Assembly: GCF_003130585.1 (NCBI RefSeq)
Contig: NZ_QFKX01000001.1
Coordinates: forward strand, 744,001 to 808,000
DNA from: Brachybacterium endophyticum
GTDB taxonomy: Bacteria; Actinomycetota; Actinomycetes; Actinomycetales; Dermabacteraceae
Reading direction: 5' to 3'
DNA length: 64,000 nt
A program made the position numbers and the translations under genes. The notes under the pieces were generated by a model that saw only the letters and a program-made list of their open reading frames with translations, was not told where the DNA came from and did not search any database. Shown here piece by piece: positions 15,801 to 23,766 of the stretch (position 1 is the stretch's first letter; the number at the start of each line of letters is the position of its first letter).

Positions 15801-16901
15801 CTACTCGGGGCCGACCAGCGCCGTGGGCAGACCGTACTCGTGCTCGAGGACCTCGCACGCCGAGCCGACGGCGATCAGATCGGTGCCGCGGGTGGAGAGC
15901 ATGACCTCGACGTGCACCCACGGCTCCTCGCGCAGGCCCGCCTCGAGGGCGCTGCGGATCGCGCCCATCATCTGCTCGTGGTGGGCGTAGACGGTGCTGC
16001 CGCCCAGGACCACGCGATCGACGTCGACCAGGCGCACCAGGTCCAGCACGATCGTGGCGAGGACCTGCGCGGCGTCCTCCACGTCCCCTCGTCCCAGGGA
16101 TGCCGCGAACTCGGCCTGGGCGCAGCCGCGCCGACCGCACTCGCAGGGCGCCCCGTCCATGCGGACGACCGTGTGCCCGACCTCGCCGGCGTGGGAGTGG
16201 GCTCCGCGCACGATCGAGCCGTCGATGCTGAGGCTCGCCCCCAGGCCGTCCTCGACCAGCACCAGGGCGGCATTGCGCAGCAAGTCGGGCTGGGACCAGG
16301 TCTCGCCGACGATCGCGGCGCGGGAGTCGTGGTCCAGGAGGACCGGCATCGCCAGAGCGTCCACGAGCATCCGGCGGATCTCGGCGCCGCGCCACGGGTC
16401 CGGGGCGGAGGTCCCCCGGTAGACGCCGCCGCTGAAGTCCACGGGCCCGGGCATCCCCAGGCCCACCCCCAGCAGGGTGCCGGAGCCCACGTCGGCCAGC
16501 TCGCGCGCCTGGGCGGTGAGCGTCTCGAGCAGCTCGGGCACGGGCTGGCGGTGGCCGATCTCGATCTCGCGGTGGGAGACGACCTCGCCGGTCAGGTCCG
16601 CGACGACCCCTCGCAGGCGCGTGCGGGTGAGGTGCAGACCGATCGCCCGACGGGACGAGGGCACGATCCGGTAGAGCGTGGTGGGCTTGCCCGGGCCCGA
16701 GATGATCGACCCCGCGCCGGCCATCATGCCGCGCTCCATGAGCCGCGCCAGGATCTTCGAGATCGCCTGCGGGGTGACGCCCAGCGCCTCGGCGAGATCG
16801 GTCCTGGAGACGGGCTCCCCGCGACGTGCGACCGCCAGCACGGCGGCGTCATGGGCGCCGGCCACGCGGTCCAGGGGAGTACTCGGTCTCACGACTCCCA
16901 T
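15801..16901 (-). CDS. ROK-family transcriptional regulator
   Basis: This 366-residue protein has an N-terminal winged helix (about 15-80, [20 protein letters not shown]) followed by a ROK sugar-kinase-like domain. The domain has [22 protein letters not shown] with an acid at 192, GEVGH (His243) and the zinc motif C253-x-C255-GRRG-C260. Such proteins are usually NagC/XylR-type repressors responding to sugars or sugar phosphates. It is divergent from the MFS exporter at 17048-18415, with 146 bp between starts, and a dyad inside that exporter's promoter spacer is a plausible target. A few ROK repressors retain kinase activity; the active-site Asp is kept here, so residual sugar binding is likely. 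Confidence 0.92.
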   Translation of the reverse strand: MGVVRPSTPLDRVAGAHDAAVLAVARRGEPVSRTDLAEALGVTPQAISKILARLMERGMMAGAGSIISGPGKPTTLYRIVPSSRRAIGLHLTRTRLRGVVADLTGEVVSHREIEIGHRQPVPELLETLTAQARELADVGSGTLLGVGLGMPGPVDFSGGVYRGTSAPDPWRGAEIRRMLVDALAMPVLLDHDSRAAIVGETWSQPDLLRNAALVLVEDGLGASLSIDGSIVRGAHSHAGEVGHTVVRMDGAPCECGRRGCAQAEFAASLGRGDVEDAAQVLATIVLDLVRLVDVDRVVLGGSTVYAHHEQMMGAIRSALEAGLREEPWVHVEVMLSTRGTDLIAVGSACEVLEHEYGLPTALVGPE

Positions 16902-16957
16902 CCTCCCACGCGCGCCCCGCGGCGACAGGTGTGACGCGGGTCCGACGGTCCCACCCC

Positions 16958-16986
16958 TTGACGTAACGCAACAGCGTTGCTTTATT
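16958..16986 (+). promoter_or_regulatory. Sigma-70-type promoter with operator-like dyad for the MFS gene
   Basis: TTGACG (16958-16963) and TTTATT (16981-16986) are separated by exactly 17 bp. The spacer contains GCAACAGCGTTGC (16968-16980), a 5-bp dyad that extends to 7 of 8 matched positions with flanking bases. A repressor bound there would block polymerase. The divergent ROK regulator is the obvious candidate. Confidence 0.7.
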
Positions 16987-17047
16987 CTGGAGCATGGGTC
17001 GACGGAGCCCGCCCTGCACGATCCGCCCCAGTCCCGAAGGTTCGCTC

Positions 17048-18415
17048 ATGACCACAGTCGACACCTCGCCCGTCACCACGGCCGCACAGTCCCCCGACGA
17101 GATCTCGCCCATGCGGCGCCGCCTCGCCCTGTTCGCCCTCGCGCTGGGCGGATTCGGCATCGGCGGCTCCGAGTTCGCCTCGATGGGCCTGCTCCCCGGA
17201 ATCGCCCACGGTCTGCTGCCCGACCTCATGGCCTCCGATCCGGAGACCGGCATCGCCCGCGCCGGCATCGCGATCTCCGCGTACGCCGTCGGCGTCGTGG
17301 TCGGCGCCCCGATCCTCGCGCTGCTCTCGGTCCGGTGGAGCCGTTCCTCGATGATCGTCGCGCTCGCTCTCGCGCTCGCTGCGGGCACCCTGCTCTCGGC
17401 GCTCATGCCCACCTTCGAGCTCACCGTGGCGGCCCGCTTCCTCGCGGGCATCCCGCACGGCGCCTACTTCGGCGTCGCCTCGCTGCTGGCCGCGTCCCTG
17501 ATGGGCCCCGGCAGCCAGGGCAAGGGCGTCGCGCTCGCGCTCTCGGGTCTGACCGTCGCCAACCTGCTCGGCGTGCCGGTGCTGACTGCCGTGGGCCAGG
17601 CCTTCGGATGGCGCTCGGTGTACATGGTCCTCGCCGGGGTCTTCCTGGTGACCGTCCTCGCCCTGCGTATGACGGTCCCTGCCCACGAGAAGCCGCTGGG
17701 GCGTCGCATGGTCGACGAGCTCGTGGCCCTGCGCCGCGTGCAGCTGTGGGTCGTCATGGGCATCGCCGCGATCGGCTTCGCCGGCTCCTTCGCCGTGTTC
17801 AGCTACGTCTCGGACATCACCACCCAGGTCACCGGCGCACCCGAGAACGCGGTCCCGTGGGTCCTGGCCGCCGCCGGCCTCGGCATGACGATCGGCAACG
17901 TCGTGGGCGGCGCCAGCGCCGACCGTTCGCTGAACCGCACGCTCATGGTCGGCTTCCCCGCCAACATCCTCGCGCTCGTGCTGCTGTTCGCGGTGGCGCA
18001 CACCAACCTGGTGGCGCTGATGGTCGGCTTCTTCCTCGCCAACCTCGCCAACGCCTCCCTGAACCCCGCGATGCAGACCTGGCTGATCCGCATCGCCCGC
18101 AGCTCGGAGGTGCTCGGCGCCTCCCTGAACCACGCGGCGTTCAACGTGGCCAACGCCCTCGGTGCGGGCCTCGGCGGTGCCGTGATCGCCGCCGGCTTCG
18201 GCTACCGCTCCACCATGGTGGTCGCGATCGTGCTGGCCACGGCCGGGTTCCTGATGGTCTCCGGTGCCCTGCTGGCGCTGCGGGTGCGTGCCCGTCGCCG
18301 CCTGGAGATGCTGCGCCGCACCGAGTTCACCACCACCGGCGCCATCGAGGCGATCGAGGAGGAGGCCGTCGCGGCCGAGGAGACCACCGAGGTCCGCGAG
18401 ACCGTCTCGGTCTGA
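17048..18415 (+). CDS. MFS transporter, DHA1 family (AraJ/PbuE-like)
   Basis: This 455-residue, twelve-helix exporter starts with a polar tail, then LALFALALGGFGIGGSEFASMGLLPGIA. That opening is typical of AraJ/Cmx/PbuE-type sugar, chloramphenicol or nucleoside exporters. The antiporter motif region FLAGIPHGAYFGVASLLAA supports this. The C-terminal 45 residues are acidic and cytoplasmic. I chose the ATG at 17048, with GAAGG seven bases upstream; an in-frame ATG at 16994 lies at the predicted transcription start and would add 18 residues. The strong promoter with a dyad in its spacer and the divergent ROK regulator suggest sugar- or metabolite-responsive control. A hairpin terminator follows. 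Confidence 0.9.
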   Translation: MTTVDTSPVTTAAQSPDEISPMRRRLALFALALGGFGIGGSEFASMGLLPGIAHGLLPDLMASDPETGIARAGIAISAYAVGVVVGAPILALLSVRWSRSSMIVALALALAAGTLLSALMPTFELTVAARFLAGIPHGAYFGVASLLAASLMGPGSQGKGVALALSGLTVANLLGVPVLTAVGQAFGWRSVYMVLAGVFLVTVLALRMTVPAHEKPLGRRMVDELVALRRVQLWVVMGIAAIGFAGSFAVFSYVSDITTQVTGAPENAVPWVLAAAGLGMTIGNVVGGASADRSLNRTLMVGFPANILALVLLFAVAHTNLVALMVGFFLANLANASLNPAMQTWLIRIARSSEVLGASLNHAAFNVANALGAGLGGAVIAAGFGYRSTMVVAIVLATAGFLMVSGALLALRVRARRRLEMLRRTEFTTTGAIEAIEEEAVAAEETTEVRETVSV

Positions 18416-18436
18416 CCGGTCTCCCGCGCCCTCCAC

Positions 18437-18479
18437 GGGGGTCGCGCCGTGTGTCCCAGGACGCATCGGCGCGACCCCC
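18437..18479 (+). terminator. Terminator after the MFS gene
   Basis: A perfect 13-bp GC-rich stem (18437-18449 with 18467-18479) encloses a 17-base loop and lies 22 bp past the stop codon. Confidence 0.8.
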
Positions 18480-18513
18480 AACACATGTTTATGGCACCGA
18501 TAAGCGGCGCGCC

Positions 18514-18519
18514 TAGGAT
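18514..18519 (+). promoter_or_regulatory. -10-like element for the trans-sulfuration gene and importer
   Basis: TAGGAT lies 31 bp before the GTG start of the PLP enzyme, in a locally AT-richer stretch. A weak TTATGG (18489-18494) upstream is spaced at 19 bp. I see no S-box or other known sulfur riboswitch. Confidence 0.35.
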
Positions 18520-18549
18520 GGGGGTATTCGTCCCGTCCAGGAGGTTTTC

Positions 18550-19707
18550 GTGCACATCCAGACCCTCGCCGTCCAGGCCCTGCGCGACCACGAGCACGGT
18601 GCCGTGGTCCCGCCCGTGCACCTGGCCTCGACCTTCGAGCTCGACCCCGCCACGTCGGGCGGCGACTTCTCCTACCAGCGCGGAGGGAACCCCACCCGCG
18701 CGCAGCTGGAGACCGTGCTCGCCGCGCTCGAGGACGGCGCCCTGGAGGGCCGCGAGCAGCCCAGCCGGGGCTTCGCCTTCGCGACCGGGATGGCGGCGAC
18801 CTCCGCGGCCTTCTCGCTGCTGCACACCGGTGACGAGGTCATCCTCCCCACCAGTGTCTACGGGGGCACCTTCCGCTTCGTCGAGACCGGCTTCGAGCGG
18901 CTGGGCCTCGGCGCCCGCTGGGTCCGGGACCTCGGCGAGCTGACCGAGGCCGACTTCGGCGAGTCCACCCGGATGGTCTTCGTCGAGACCCCCACGAACC
19001 CGACGCTGCGCGTCACCGATCTGCGACGCATCGTCGAGCTCGCCCACGCCCACGGTGCCCTCGTCGTCGTCGACAACACCTTCCTCACCCCGCTCCTGCA
19101 GCGCCCGCTGGATCTCGGCGCGGACCTCGTCGTGCAGTCGGCCACGAAGTACCTCGCCGGGCACGCGGACCTCCTCGCGGGCGTGGTGACCACGCGCGAC
19201 CCCGAGATCGCCGAGAAGATCGCCCTCTCGCAGAAGACCTACGGCGGCGTCCTCTCGCCGTTCGACTCCTACCGGCTGATCCAGGACATCAAGACCCTGC
19301 CGCTGCGTCTGGCCCAGCAGCAGGCGAGCGCGATCACCATCGCCGAGCACCTGCGCGGCCACGAGGCCGTCTCCCGCGTGCTCACGCCCGGTTCGCACGA
19401 CGAGCGCGAGGCCCGGATCCAGGCCGATCAGGCCGACGGTCCCGGTGCCGTGCTCTCCTTCGAGCTCGTGGACGGCGTGGACCGCGTGCGCTTCCTGCGC
19501 GCGCTGAGGATCCCCGCCTACGCCGTCAGCCTGGGCGGCGTGGAGTCCCTCATCTGCTACCCCGCCACCACCACCCACGACGCCATGACCCCGCAGGCCC
19601 GCGTCGACGCCGACATCACCGAGGGCATGCTGCGACTGTCCGTCGGGATCGAGGAGGTCCAGGACCTCGTCGCCGACCTCGACCAGGCCCTCGACGCCGC
19701 CCGCTGA
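18550..19707 (+). CDS. Trans-sulfuration PLP-dependent enzyme (cystathionine gamma-lyase/synthase family)
   Basis: This 385-residue fold-type I enzyme of the Cys/Met metabolism family has VPPVHLASTFE, the FSYQRGGNPTR active-site loop, GMAATSAAFSLL, VVVDNTFLTPLLQRPLDLGADLVVQSATKYLAGHADLLAG (PLP lysine in SATK) and the C-terminal LRLSVGIE. It could be cystathionine gamma-lyase, cystathionine gamma-synthase or methionine gamma-lyase; these cannot be separated by eye. The start is GTG, with AGGAGG (18539-18544) five bases upstream. A complete polar amino-acid ABC importer follows within 50 bp, so uptake and breakdown of a sulfur amino acid is the likely joint role. Confidence 0.9.
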   Translation: MHIQTLAVQALRDHEHGAVVPPVHLASTFELDPATSGGDFSYQRGGNPTRAQLETVLAALEDGALEGREQPSRGFAFATGMAATSAAFSLLHTGDEVILPTSVYGGTFRFVETGFERLGLGARWVRDLGELTEADFGESTRMVFVETPTNPTLRVTDLRRIVELAHAHGALVVVDNTFLTPLLQRPLDLGADLVVQSATKYLAGHADLLAGVVTTRDPEIAEKIALSQKTYGGVLSPFDSYRLIQDIKTLPLRLAQQQASAITIAEHLRGHEAVSRVLTPGSHDEREARIQADQADGPGAVLSFELVDGVDRVRFLRALRIPAYAVSLGGVESLICYPATTTHDAMTPQARVDADITEGMLRLSVGIEEVQDLVADLDQALDAAR

Positions 19708-19756
19708 GCCCGCGCCGCCGCCGCTCACCCCACCCATCCTGCCCAGGAGGCACGTC

Positions 19757-20620
19757 ATGACCCGCCAGCTCCCCGCCGTCACCACCCGCCGCAGCTTCCT
19801 CACCGCAGGATCGGGCCTCGGCCTGGCCGCGCTGCTCGCCGCCTGCGGCCCCTCCCAGAACCGCGGCTCCGACGGCTCGGTCTCCAGCGACGGCGGCGGC
19901 AAGCCCGCCGACGAGGATGTCCTCAAGCGCATCCAGTCCTCCAAGACGGTGCGCATCGGTCTCGAGGGCACCTACCGGCCCTACGCGTACCACGACAAGG
20001 GCAAGCTCGTCGGGTTCGAGAAGGAGATCGCCGACGCCGTCGCCGAGGGGCTCGGCGCGAAGGCGAAGTACGTCGAGACCGAATGGGACTCGCTGATCGC
20101 CGGGCTGGACGTCGACAAGTTCGACATCGTCATCAACAACGTCGGCATCACCCCCGAGCGCGAGAAGTCCTACCTGTTCTCCGAGCCCTACGCGCGTTCG
20201 ATCGGCCGCGTCGCCGTGCCCGAGGGATCGGACATCACCACCCTCGACGACCTCAAGGGCAAGCGTGCGGCGCAGTCGGCGACCAGCAACTGGGCCGAGG
20301 AGATGAAGAAGCTCGACGCCGAGATCGTCTCCGTGCAGGGCTTCGCCGAGGCCGTCGAGCTGCTGACCCAGGGCCGCGTGGACGCCACCGCCAACGACCT
20401 GGTCTCCTTCCAGACCTACAAGAAGGAGAACCCGGGCAAGAAGTTCACGCTGCTGGACGAGGAACTCCCCGGGGAGACCGAGGTCGGCGTGATCATGCCC
20501 CAGGGCCAGGACGACCTGAAGAAGAAGATCGACGAGATCCTGGACGGCATGAAGTCCGACGGCTCGCTGAAGAAGATCTACGAGAAGTGGGTGGGACAGG
20601 ACCTCACCCCCAAGAAGTGA
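19757..20620 (+). CDS. Amino-acid ABC transporter substrate-binding lipoprotein
   Basis: This 287-residue family-3 solute-binding protein has a twin-arginine-like RRSFLT followed by a hydrophobic stretch and the lipobox LLAAC (Cys30). It should therefore be lipid-anchored on the outer face of the membrane. The mature part shows the family order VRIGLEGTYRPYAYHDKGKLVGFEKEIADAVAEGLG, FDIVINNVGITPEREKSYLFSEPY and ELLTQGRVDATANDL. These features match cystine/polar amino-acid binding proteins. AGGAGG precedes the ATG by six bases. It is the second gene of a four-gene cluster with the PLP enzyme before it and the permease and ATPase after it. Specificity for cystine or a related compound is inference from context. 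Confidence 0.92.
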   Translation: MTRQLPAVTTRRSFLTAGSGLGLAALLAACGPSQNRGSDGSVSSDGGGKPADEDVLKRIQSSKTVRIGLEGTYRPYAYHDKGKLVGFEKEIADAVAEGLGAKAKYVETEWDSLIAGLDVDKFDIVINNVGITPEREKSYLFSEPYARSIGRVAVPEGSDITTLDDLKGKRAAQSATSNWAEEMKKLDAEIVSVQGFAEAVELLTQGRVDATANDLVSFQTYKKENPGKKFTLLDEELPGETEVGVIMPQGQDDLKKKIDEILDGMKSDGSLKKIYEKWVGQDLTPKK

Positions 20621-20630
20621 GGGCACCCGC

Positions 20631-21296
20631 ATGAACACCCTCCAGCTGTGGTGGCAGAGCCTGCCGGACCTGCTCATGGCCGCCGTCGAGGTCACGGTCC
20701 CGCTCTCGCTGATCTCCTTCGCGATCGCGATGGTGCTCGCCGTGATCACGGCCCTCGGCCGTCTCTACCTGCCCGGTCCGCTCAAGGTCATCCCGTGGCT
20801 GTACGTGTGGATCTTCCGCGGCACGCCGATGGTCGTGCAGCTGTTCATCGTCTTCTTCGGGCTGCCGAACATCGGGATCGTGCTGCCCGCGATGACGGCC
20901 GCCGTCGTCACCCTCGCGCTGAACACCGGCGCCTACGCCTCCGAGGCCGTGCGCGCCTCGATCCTCTCGATCCCGCGCGGCCAGTTCGAGGCGGCCCAGA
21001 CGCTGAACCTCTCGCGGCGCACCACCTTCTCCAAGGTGGTCGCCCCGCAGGCGTTCCGCATCGCCCTGCCGCCGCTGATGAACGACTTCATCGACCTGGT
21101 GAAGGGCACCAGCCTGGTCTTCGCGATCACCATCACCGATCTGTTCCAGGTGGGGCGCCAGGTGGCCGCCTCGACCTACCAGCCGATGGCGATGTACGCC
21201 CTGGTCGCGCTGATCTACCTGGTGATCGTCTCCCTGCTGAGCCTGCTCCAGCTCGTCCTCGAGAAGAAGGTGTCCGCCCATGTCCGCAGCAGCTGA
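20631..21296 (+). CDS. Amino-acid ABC transporter permease
   Basis: This 221-residue HisM/GlnP-type inner-membrane permease has about five transmembrane helices. The family signature WIFRGTPMVVQLFIVFFGLP is present. The EAA loop (GQFEAAQTLNLSRRTTFSKVVAPQAFRIALPPL) contacts the ATPase. It probably works as a homodimer, since only one permease gene is present. It starts ten bases after the binding-protein stop and overlaps the ATPase gene by 17 bp. Confidence 0.95.
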   Translation: MNTLQLWWQSLPDLLMAAVEVTVPLSLISFAIAMVLAVITALGRLYLPGPLKVIPWLYVWIFRGTPMVVQLFIVFFGLPNIGIVLPAMTAAVVTLALNTGAYASEAVRASILSIPRGQFEAAQTLNLSRRTTFSKVVAPQAFRIALPPLMNDFIDLVKGTSLVFAITITDLFQVGRQVAASTYQPMAMYALVALIYLVIVSLLSLLQLVLEKKVSAHVRSS

Positions 21297-22074
21297 GCCC
21301 GCCGGCACCCCGACCCCGGCCGAGGCAGCCGAGACCCTGCGTCTGCGCGGGATCCGCAAGACCTTCGGTTCCCTGACAGCGCTCGACGAGGTGGACCTCG
21401 ACATCCCCCGCCGGGGGACGACGGTCCTGCTGGGCCCCTCGGGCTCGGGGAAGTCGACGCTCCTGCGCTGCATCAACCTGCTCGAGGAGCCCGACGCCGG
21501 GGAGATCGACTTCGGCGACGGCCCCACCCGCCTCGGGGGACGCCTGGGCGCCCGCACGGTGCGTTCCATCCGTGCGCGCTCGACCATGGTCTTCCAGCAG
21601 TTCAACCTGTTCCCGCACCTCACGGCGCTGGGCAACGTGACCCTCGCGCCGATCCACACCAAGGGTGTCGCCAAGGAGAAGGCCGAGGTCCGCGGCAGGG
21701 AGCTGCTGGAGAAGGTCGGTCTCGGGTCGAAGGCCGACGCCTACCCCGACCGCCTCTCCGGCGGCCAGCAGCAGCGCGTCGCGATCGCCCGCGCGCTCGC
21801 CATGGAGCCCGACGTGCTCCTGTTCGACGAGCCCACCTCGGCGCTGGACCCCGAGCTCGCGGCCGAGGTGGTCGCGGTCCTCGCCGACCTCGCCCGCGAG
21901 GACCGCACGCTCGTGGTCGTCACCCACTCGCTCGCCTTCGCCCAGCGGGTGGCCGACAAGGTCGTCTTCCTCGAGGAGGGCAGGATCCTGCTCGACGGCC
22001 CGCCCGCGGACTTCTTCGAGAGCGAGGACGCGCGGCTGCGCCGCTTCCGCGAGATGGTCAGCTCGGCGGTGTGA
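21280..22074 (+). CDS. Amino-acid ABC transporter ATP-binding protein
   Basis: This 264-residue ATPase of the GlnQ/TcyC class has Walker A (GPSGSGKST), the Q-loop (VFQQFNLFPHLTALGNV), the signature LSGGQQQRVAIARALAM, Walker B (VLLFDEPTSALDPE) and the H-loop (VVTHSLAFA). It energises uptake by the permease with which it overlaps by 17 bp. A 20-residue Ala/Pro-rich N-terminal extension precedes the core. The last gene of the cluster, its 3' end overlaps the convergent gene at 22058-22576 by 17 bp, with no terminator visible between. Confidence 0.95.
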   Translation: MSAAAEPAGTPTPAEAAETLRLRGIRKTFGSLTALDEVDLDIPRRGTTVLLGPSGSGKSTLLRCINLLEEPDAGEIDFGDGPTRLGGRLGARTVRSIRARSTMVFQQFNLFPHLTALGNVTLAPIHTKGVAKEKAEVRGRELLEKVGLGSKADAYPDRLSGGQQQRVAIARALAMEPDVLLFDEPTSALDPELAAEVVAVLADLAREDRTLVVVTHSLAFAQRVADKVVFLEEGRILLDGPPADFFESEDARLRRFREMVSSAV

Positions 22075-22576
22075 GGCGGCTCCGCGAGGAGCGCTGACGG
22101 TGCGCGCGCCGCTCACGCAGGCGGCGCACCAGCCGCAGCAGAGCGCGCCGAGCGCCGGTCAGCGAGTCGGCGACCAGGGCCACGCCCAGGGTCGAGACCA
22201 GGGAGATCAGGAAGGTCCCCGTCGCGGTCCCCAGCAGGCCCAGGTGCGAGGCGAGCGTCCACGCGCCCGCGGTCGTCCCGGCACCCGTGACGAGCTCGCG
22301 CGGCGAGAGCGAGCGCACCGCGCGGCGCTCGCTGTCCTCGGCGCGAGACGGGCGGGGTGAGCGAACGGATCCCTGTGTGGAGCCGCGCGCGGAGCCCTGC
22401 CCGGAGTCCTGCGCCGTGGCGGCGTCCTCCCGCTGCGGTCCCAGCTCGAGCGCCCGGCTGTCGATCGCACGCAGCGTGGTGGTCGCCGTGACGGTGCGCC
22501 GGGGCAGGTGGCGGGTGCGAGGGGAGTGCGGGGCGGTGTCGCTCGCGAGGGGGTTCTCGGCGGTGGCGGTGGGCAT
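22058..22576 (-). CDS. Hypothetical single- or double-pass membrane protein
   Basis: This 172-residue protein has a polar, Thr/Ser/Arg-rich N-terminal half. One long hydrophobic region follows at about 103-145 (LVTGAGTTAGAWTLASH, LGLLGTATGTFLISL), long enough for two helices. The C-terminal tail is strongly basic (RRALLRLVRRLRERRAHRQRSS). I recognise no domain. The start at 22576 follows GAGGGTGGG on the minus strand. Codon usage is consistent with a real gene (GC-rich third positions), and the hydrophobic block supports translation. The basic tail could bind nucleic acid or anionic lipid. The function is unknown. Confidence 0.6.
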   Translation of the reverse strand: MPTATAENPLASDTAPHSPRTRHLPRRTVTATTTLRAIDSRALELGPQREDAATAQDSGQGSARGSTQGSVRSPRPSRAEDSERRAVRSLSPRELVTGAGTTAGAWTLASHLGLLGTATGTFLISLVSTLGVALVADSLTGARRALLRLVRRLRERRAHRQRSSRSRLTPPS

Positions 22577-22711
22577 GGGTCCCACCCTCGCGCGCCTCGC
22601 GCGTGCACGGGCGAAGGATCCGTGAGGCCTTCGTGAAGATCGCGCGACGTCTCCCCGTCGGCGCTGAGCGAACTCCCACCCTTCGCCCAGGTGCAGGTAC
22701 GAGCGCCCCGG

Positions 22712-22717
22712 TAGACT
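22712..22717 (+). promoter_or_regulatory. -10-like element for the Bax-inhibitor-1 gene
   Basis: TAGACT lies 69 bp upstream of the ATG; no clear -35. A leader of about 60 bases ending in GGAGGA would result. Confidence 0.35.
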
Positions 22718-22786
22718 GGCAGCAACCCCCGGGCCACCTGCCTGGGCGCAGCACCCCACGCCATCACGCACTATCGGAGGAGCGCC

Positions 22787-23659
22787 ATGGCACGGCACAA
22801 CATCGTCTTCGGCAACGACCAGCCCATCAGGCAGGGCGTCGCCCGCCCCTCGCCCGACTTCACCTCGGACTTCCCGTCCAGCGATCAGCGCACGAGCAGC
22901 GAGCACTCGCCCGAGAACCTCGAGGCGATCTACGCCCGCCCCTCGGCCACGGGCCGCGACACCGGCCGGATGACCATCCGCGACGTGCTCAACGCGACGA
23001 CCGCGACCCTCGGTCTCACCATCGTCGCAGGCATCGTGTTCGCTCTTCTCCCGATCGCGCTCGGATTCGTGGGCGGCGACGAGGGGTACACCCTTGGTCG
23101 CGGCATCTCGATGGTCGCGATGGGCGTGGGCTTCCTCGGCGGCTTCGTGCTGGCCCTGGTGAACTCCTTCAAGAAGAAGCCCTCGCCGGTCCTGGTGCTC
23201 GCCTATGCGCTCCTCGAGGGCGCGGCGCTGGGCGGTCTGAGCGGGATGCTCAACGAGCAGCTGCCGGGAATCGCGCTGCAGGCGGTGGTGGGCACCCTCG
23301 CCGTGGCCACGACGGTGCTCTTCCTCTTCCGCATCGGCGTGCTGCGCACGTCGCCGCTGCTGACGAAGATCTTCGCCGTCGCGATGGTCGCCTACCTGCT
23401 CTTCTGCCTCGTGAACGTCGGGGTCGTCTTCCTCACCGGCGGCGACCTGCGCAGTGGGGCGCTCGGCCTCGTGATCGGCGCGCTCGCCGTGATCATGGCG
23501 TCCTACTCGCTGGTGATGGACTTCGAGGACGTCCAGCGCGGCGTCAACGCCGGAGCCCCGCGCGCCTATGCCTGGCGCTGCGCCTTCGGCATCACCGTGA
23601 CCCTGGTGTGGATGTACATCGAGATCCTGCGGATCCTGTCGATCCTGCGGAACAACTGA
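22787..23659 (+). CDS. Bax inhibitor-1/YccA-family membrane protein
   Basis: This 290-residue protein has a polar N-terminus of about 60 residues, then six to seven transmembrane helices. Family marks are LVLAYALLEGAALGGLSGML and the C-terminal MDFEDVQRGVNAGAPRAYAWRCAFGITVTLVWMYIEILRIL, with the acidic pair near the last helices that binds protons or calcium in BI-1 relatives. The bacterial role is uncertain; homologues act as calcium leak channels or interact with FtsH. GGAGGA lies just before the ATG. It is monocistronic, with a UUCG-capped terminator after it. Confidence 0.92.
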   Translation: MARHNIVFGNDQPIRQGVARPSPDFTSDFPSSDQRTSSEHSPENLEAIYARPSATGRDTGRMTIRDVLNATTATLGLTIVAGIVFALLPIALGFVGGDEGYTLGRGISMVAMGVGFLGGFVLALVNSFKKKPSPVLVLAYALLEGAALGGLSGMLNEQLPGIALQAVVGTLAVATTVLFLFRIGVLRTSPLLTKIFAVAMVAYLLFCLVNVGVVFLTGGDLRSGALGLVIGALAVIMASYSLVMDFEDVQRGVNAGAPRAYAWRCAFGITVTLVWMYIEILRILSILRNN

Positions 23660-23676
23660 CGCGTCGTGGTGACGCT

Positions 23677-23714
23677 CACGAGGGCGGTGGGTCTTCGGAC
23701 CCGCCGCCCTCGTG
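23677..23714 (+). terminator. Terminator with UUCG tetraloop
   Basis: A 17-bp stem (23677-23693 with 23698-23714, one G-U wobble) is capped by TTCG. It lies 17 bp past the Bax-inhibitor-1 stop and before the cardiolipin synthase gene. Confidence 0.9.
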
Positions 23715-23766
23715 CGACAGTGGAGGGTCTGCGCAACGAGCGATGAGGAGCAGGTGAGGAGGGCAC

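Noticed and set aside
18416-18549. S-box or other sulfur riboswitch before the trans-sulfuration gene
   Set aside because: The gap contains the terminator of the previous gene and a short leader, with no room for or sign of such a structure.
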